The position numbers and the translations under genes are program-made. The notes beneath the pieces are model-generated. The model saw only the letters and a list, made by a program, of their open reading frames with translations. It ran no database searches and was not told the origin of the DNA. Shown piece by piece: positions 5,841 through 7,850 of a stretch of DNA of 7,850 bases. The stretch covers positions 1 to 7,850 of the forward strand of contig MTKS01000061.1 of the NCBI GenBank assembly GCA_004028495.1. The letters run 5' to 3'. Every line of letters starts with the position of its first letter. Within the stretch, counting starts at the first letter, position 1. This stretch comes from Candidatus Electrothrix marina (GTDB taxonomy: Bacteria > Desulfobacterota > Desulfobulbia > Desulfobulbales > Desulfobulbaceae).

Positions 5841-6053
5841 ATGAAAAAAATAGTTGCGGCCCTGATGGTGACAGCCTTTGCTTTCTGTATCGGTACAGCT
5901 TTCGCTAAAACAGAGAAATGCACAGTGAAAACAGTTGCGGTTGAGGGTGAAAAAACCACTGTAACCATGGAATGCGATAAAGATGCCGAGCTGAAAGACG
6001 GTGACAACGTAAAGGTTAAAGTAGCGAAGAAAAAAGTTGTTGAAGGCTGCTGA
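5841..6053 (+). CDS. Small exported three-cysteine protein of unknown function
   Basis: This is a 70-residue protein that I do not recognise. It has a clear signal peptide (MKKIVAALMVTAFAF..., likely cut after AFA at 20-22), leaving a mature chain of about 48 residues. That chain is rich in Lys, Val, Thr, Glu and Asp, with cysteines at 27, 45 and 70; the last is the C-terminal residue. The alternating pattern (CTVKTVAVEGEKTTVTMEC, then DGDNVKVKVAKKK) suggests a small beta barrel or beta sheet, with C27 and C45 able to form a disulfide and C70 left free. The start is firm: AGGAGA (5830-5835) lies 5 bases before the ATG. It has its own promoter and a strong terminator, a pattern that suggests high expression. 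Being next to a periplasmic thioredoxin suggests a redox partner, but this is inference. Confidence 0.85.
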   Translation: MKKIVAALMVTAFAFCIGTAFAKTEKCTVKTVAVEGEKTTVTMECDKDAELKDGDNVKVKVAKKKVVEGC

Positions 6054-6106
6054 GTACACCGAAAGGTCTTTCGCGACAACATAGGAAGATCTTTGAATTT
6101 TTCATG

Positions 6107-6150
6107 AAAAAAGCCGATAGCGTCTATGCGCTGTCGGCTTTTCTGTTTTT
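6107..6150 (+). terminator. Strong intrinsic terminator after the small exported protein
   Basis: AGCCGATAGCG (6112-6122) pairs along all 11 positions (one G-U) with CGCTGTCGGCT (6129-6139) around a TCTATG loop, and flanking A and T runs extend the stem. It is followed by a T-rich tract to about 6150. It lies 58 bases after the stop codon. The A run at 6107-6112 would give U on the minus strand, but no minus-strand gene approaches from the right. It separates the small gene from the methyltransferase cluster. Confidence 0.88.
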
Positions 6151-6231
6151 ATCGGGAAAATCACGACGCCTGTCTTTTTTTTGCAAGAAGAGCTGGATAG
6201 CTACGGGCGGTCGTTAAAAAAAGAGAATAAT

Positions 6232-6924
6232 ATGGATCCGCAGACGCTCCCCGCTGAGGCTCAGGAGCTTTATCAGAGAATCAGACAGCAGTATCGAGTG
6301 GGCTTTGAATCGTTGAAGCTCGAAGATAATCTTCAATTACATCTTTTGAAGATTACCGATATTGAACAGCTGCTGGAAGGCAAGGACCCGCTGAAAAATC
6401 CTTCGGAATTTCCCTTTTGGGTGCGCCTCTGGGAAGCAGCTGTTGTTCTTTCCCGCTTTATGGTGAATTTGCGCCCTTCCCCGGGGACAAAAGTGCTTGA
6501 ACTCGGTGCCGGTCTCGGTGCTCCCGGTCTGACCGCCGCAGCCTTGGGCTGTGCTGTTACCTTGACTGATTATGAGGATATAATTCTTGATTTCGGCAGG
6601 GTCAGTGCAGCGGCCTCAAAACTGGATCAGGTTCAGTTCGCCCTTTTGGACTGGCTGGATCCGCCGGAAATGGAACGCTATGATATCATCCTCGGCGCAG
6701 AGGTGCTGTTTCGAGATGAGTTTTTTCAGCCCCTGCTTGCTGTTCTTCGCCGAGCCTTAAAGCCGGACGGTGCTGTTTATCTCGCCCATGATATGAAGAG
6801 AAAATCCGTTCATCCTTTTCTGCAACTGGCGGAAAAAGAGTATGTCGTCTCCGCCTCAAAACGAGTCCTGAAAAGTTTGGACCAGGAGAAAGAGATTCTG
6901 CTGACTCGTTTGACTCCCCGTTGA
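6232..6924 (+). CDS. Class I SAM-dependent methyltransferase, METTL/Methyltransf_16-like
   Basis: From ATG 6232 the protein has 230 residues. A helical N-terminus leads into PFWVRLWEAAVVLSRFM (61-77), which resembles the segment before motif I in protein-lysine methyltransferases of the METTL20/21 (Methyltransf_16) group. Motif I is VLELGAGLGAPGL (88-100), the acidic ribose-binding strand end is LTDY (111-114), FALLDW (136-141) follows, and YDIILGAEVLF (150-160) takes the place of the usual motif IV. It should transfer a methyl group from S-adenosylmethionine; the acceptor is unknown, with protein lysine a guess from family resemblance. A TTG start at 6181 is possible, but it sits in the T-rich tail of the terminator; the ATG has only a weak AAGAG site. 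It is the first gene of the cluster with the siroheme synthase, which begins 19 bases after it. Confidence 0.85.
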   Translation: MDPQTLPAEAQELYQRIRQQYRVGFESLKLEDNLQLHLLKITDIEQLLEGKDPLKNPSEFPFWVRLWEAAVVLSRFMVNLRPSPGTKVLELGAGLGAPGLTAAALGCAVTLTDYEDIILDFGRVSAAASKLDQVQFALLDWLDPPEMERYDIILGAEVLFRDEFFQPLLAVLRRALKPDGAVYLAHDMKRKSVHPFLQLAEKEYVVSASKRVLKSLDQEKEILLTRLTPR

Positions 6925-6943
6925 TCGCTTCTTTTCTTTTGCT

Positions 6944-7621
6944 GTGTATCCTGTCAGCTTAAATATCGAGGGGAAGCTCTGTGCTGTTGCGGGCGGCGGC
7001 AATGTGGCGGAACGTAAAGTGCTTTCCCTGCTCAACGCCCGCGCTTCTGTGCGGATTATCAGTCCGCAGCTTACTGAGCTGTTGTCTGATCTGACAGCGA
7101 ATGGTTCTGTTGAGTGGCGGAACAGGGGGTATCGGAACGGAGACCTTGACGGTGCTCTGCTGGTATTCGCCGCTACCGATAATCGGGATGTTCAGGATGC
7201 TGTTGTCCGGGATGCGCGGAAGGCGGGGCTGCTGGTCAATGTGGCCGATGCCCCGGATCTCTGCGATTTTCAGGTGCCGGCTGTTGTCCGAAGAGAGAGT
7301 TTAAACATCGCTGTTTCCACCAACGGGACAAGTCCGGCCTTGGCGGCAAAAATACGCCGGGAGCTGGAGGACAGATACGGCGATGAATACGCGGACCTGC
7401 TGCGTCTGATGTCTCGCCTCAGGGCGCGAATTTGCAACGATTCTTCTTCGGACGGTATTGATCGGAAAATATTATTCCAAAATATTCTCCATGAGGATAT
7501 AATTCACTGGATAAGAGGTGAGCAATGGGAACGACTGTCGCAGCACCTCGATACTGTCCTCGGCCCTGATATACATTTTGATCTCCGTGAACTCACAGAA
7601 AAAGAGATAAAACCACGATGA
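6944..7621 (+). CDS. Precorrin-2 dehydrogenase / sirohydrochlorin ferrochelatase (CysG-N / Met8 type)
   Basis: The enzyme oxidises precorrin-2 to sirohydrochlorin with NAD+, and many members then insert iron to give siroheme, needed by sulfite and nitrite reductases and by the siroheme-based heme route of many anaerobes. The 225 residues correspond to the N-terminal half of CysG without the methyltransferase half. Visible are YPVSLNIEGKLCAVAGGGNVAERK at 2-25 with the NAD-binding GGG, FAATDN (75-80), NVADAPDLCDFQVPA (99-113) with the likely catalytic Asp102, and LNIAVSTNGTSPALAAKIRRELE (120-142), a family signature. The start is GTG at 6944, chosen because the family begins just before YPV; no clear Shine-Dalgarno site is seen, so coupling to the methyltransferase gene is likely. 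Its TGA overlaps the next ATG by four bases. The linked CcsA-family gene supports a tetrapyrrole/cytochrome operon. Confidence 0.93.
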   Translation: MYPVSLNIEGKLCAVAGGGNVAERKVLSLLNARASVRIISPQLTELLSDLTANGSVEWRNRGYRNGDLDGALLVFAATDNRDVQDAVVRDARKAGLLVNVADAPDLCDFQVPAVVRRESLNIAVSTNGTSPALAAKIRRELEDRYGDEYADLLRLMSRLRARICNDSSSDGIDRKILFQNILHEDIIHWIRGEQWERLSQHLDTVLGPDIHFDLRELTEKEIKPR

Positions 7622-7850
7622 GCTATCTGCTTTTTCAAGCCGCCTTTGCCGCCTATCTTGCCGCCGCTGTCATTTACACGGTCTTCTTTTTCAGTCAGAA
7701 GGCTCAGGTAAGAAATGTTGCACGTATCGTTTTTATCGTTGCCGCATCTCTGCATACCGTTAATATTATTTTTCGTTATATCGAGGCCGGGCACACCCCT
7801 ATTACCAGTATCCATGAGACAATTTCCTTCTTTGCCTGGTCTGTTTCCTG
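7618..7850 (+). CDS. ccsA: CcsA-family cytochrome c assembly protein (partial, 3' end outside window)
   Basis: An open frame begins at ATG 7618, overlapping the previous stop codon as ATGA, and runs off the window after 77 codons. It is strongly hydrophobic: one span at about 3-24, a short charged stretch (SQKAQVRN), a second span at about 36-52, then GHTPITSIHETISFFAWS (57-74). That last segment matches the N-terminal part of the CcsA/CcsB/ResC/HemX family, where a G-H-x-P motif precedes a stretch like MYES...FFAW. Such membrane proteins take part in heme delivery for cytochrome c maturation (system II) or in regulating HemA. In many Desulfobacterota this gene stands between siroheme synthase and hemA; whether hemA follows here cannot be seen. 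Confidence 0.8.
   Translation, partial: MSYLLFQAAFAAYLAAAVIYTVFFFSQKAQVRNVARIVFIVAASLHTVNIIFRYIEAGHTPITSIHETISFFAWSVS

Noticed and set aside
1..7850. CRISPR array, transposon ends, tRNA, rRNA, integrase or phage genes
   Set aside because: I looked for regularly spaced repeats, terminal inverted repeats next to transposase frames and tRNA cloverleaf signatures on both strands and found none that I could support.

Overview
The window is about 50% GC with standard bacterial signals: sigma-70-like promoters, Shine-Dalgarno sites and hairpin-plus-U terminators. It reads as ordinary chromosome of a Gram-negative anaerobe. The mix of a SurA-like / RodZ-like / RecO gene string, a siroheme-synthase / CcsA pair, a periplasmic TlpA-type thioredoxin and an orphan HyuA-type ATPase fits Desulfobacterota best, probably a Desulfobulbales-like lineage. 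That placement is inference from gene content, not a computed result.

Left part (1-2245): the last 35 codons of a plus-strand gene ending in a four-cysteine zinc ribbon face a 570-residue minus-strand HyuA-type (hydantoinase/oxoprolinase) ATPase. A hairpin between them can fold in two ways, each suited to one strand, and so looks like a shared terminator. The HyuA gene has its own candidate promoter at 2056-2084.

Middle (2246-4853, minus strand): a likely operon read surA-like -> rodZ-like -> recO, with gaps of 50 and 5 bases. It joins an exported chaperone whose single parvulin domain lacks the usual catalytic histidines, a membrane-anchored RodZ-type helix-turn-helix protein without the usual periplasmic domain, and the RecO recombination mediator, which starts at TTG. 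A 325-base divergent intergenic region (4854-5178) follows. It holds an inverted repeat near the surA-like gene, an isolated hairpin, a good promoter for the next gene and a Fur-like 13-base core downstream of that promoter.

Right part (plus strand): a secreted TlpA/ResA-like thioredoxin (WCPPC) is followed by a tiny exported protein whose mature form has only about 48 residues and three cysteines. The small gene has its own promoter and a strong terminator. After the terminator comes a tight cluster: a class I methyltransferase of unknown substrate, a CysG-N/Met8-type precorrin-2 dehydrogenase / sirohydrochlorin ferrochelatase (19-base gap), and the start of a CcsA-family cytochrome c assembly protein (4-base overlap). 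These last two tie the cluster to tetrapyrrole and cytochrome c production.

I see no CRISPR array, insertion sequence, tRNA, rRNA or integrase. Nothing here is clearly a new system. The best leads are the small three-cysteine exported protein beside the thioredoxin, the winged-helix-like and cysteine-rich segments of the orphan HyuA protein, and the histidine-less parvulin.
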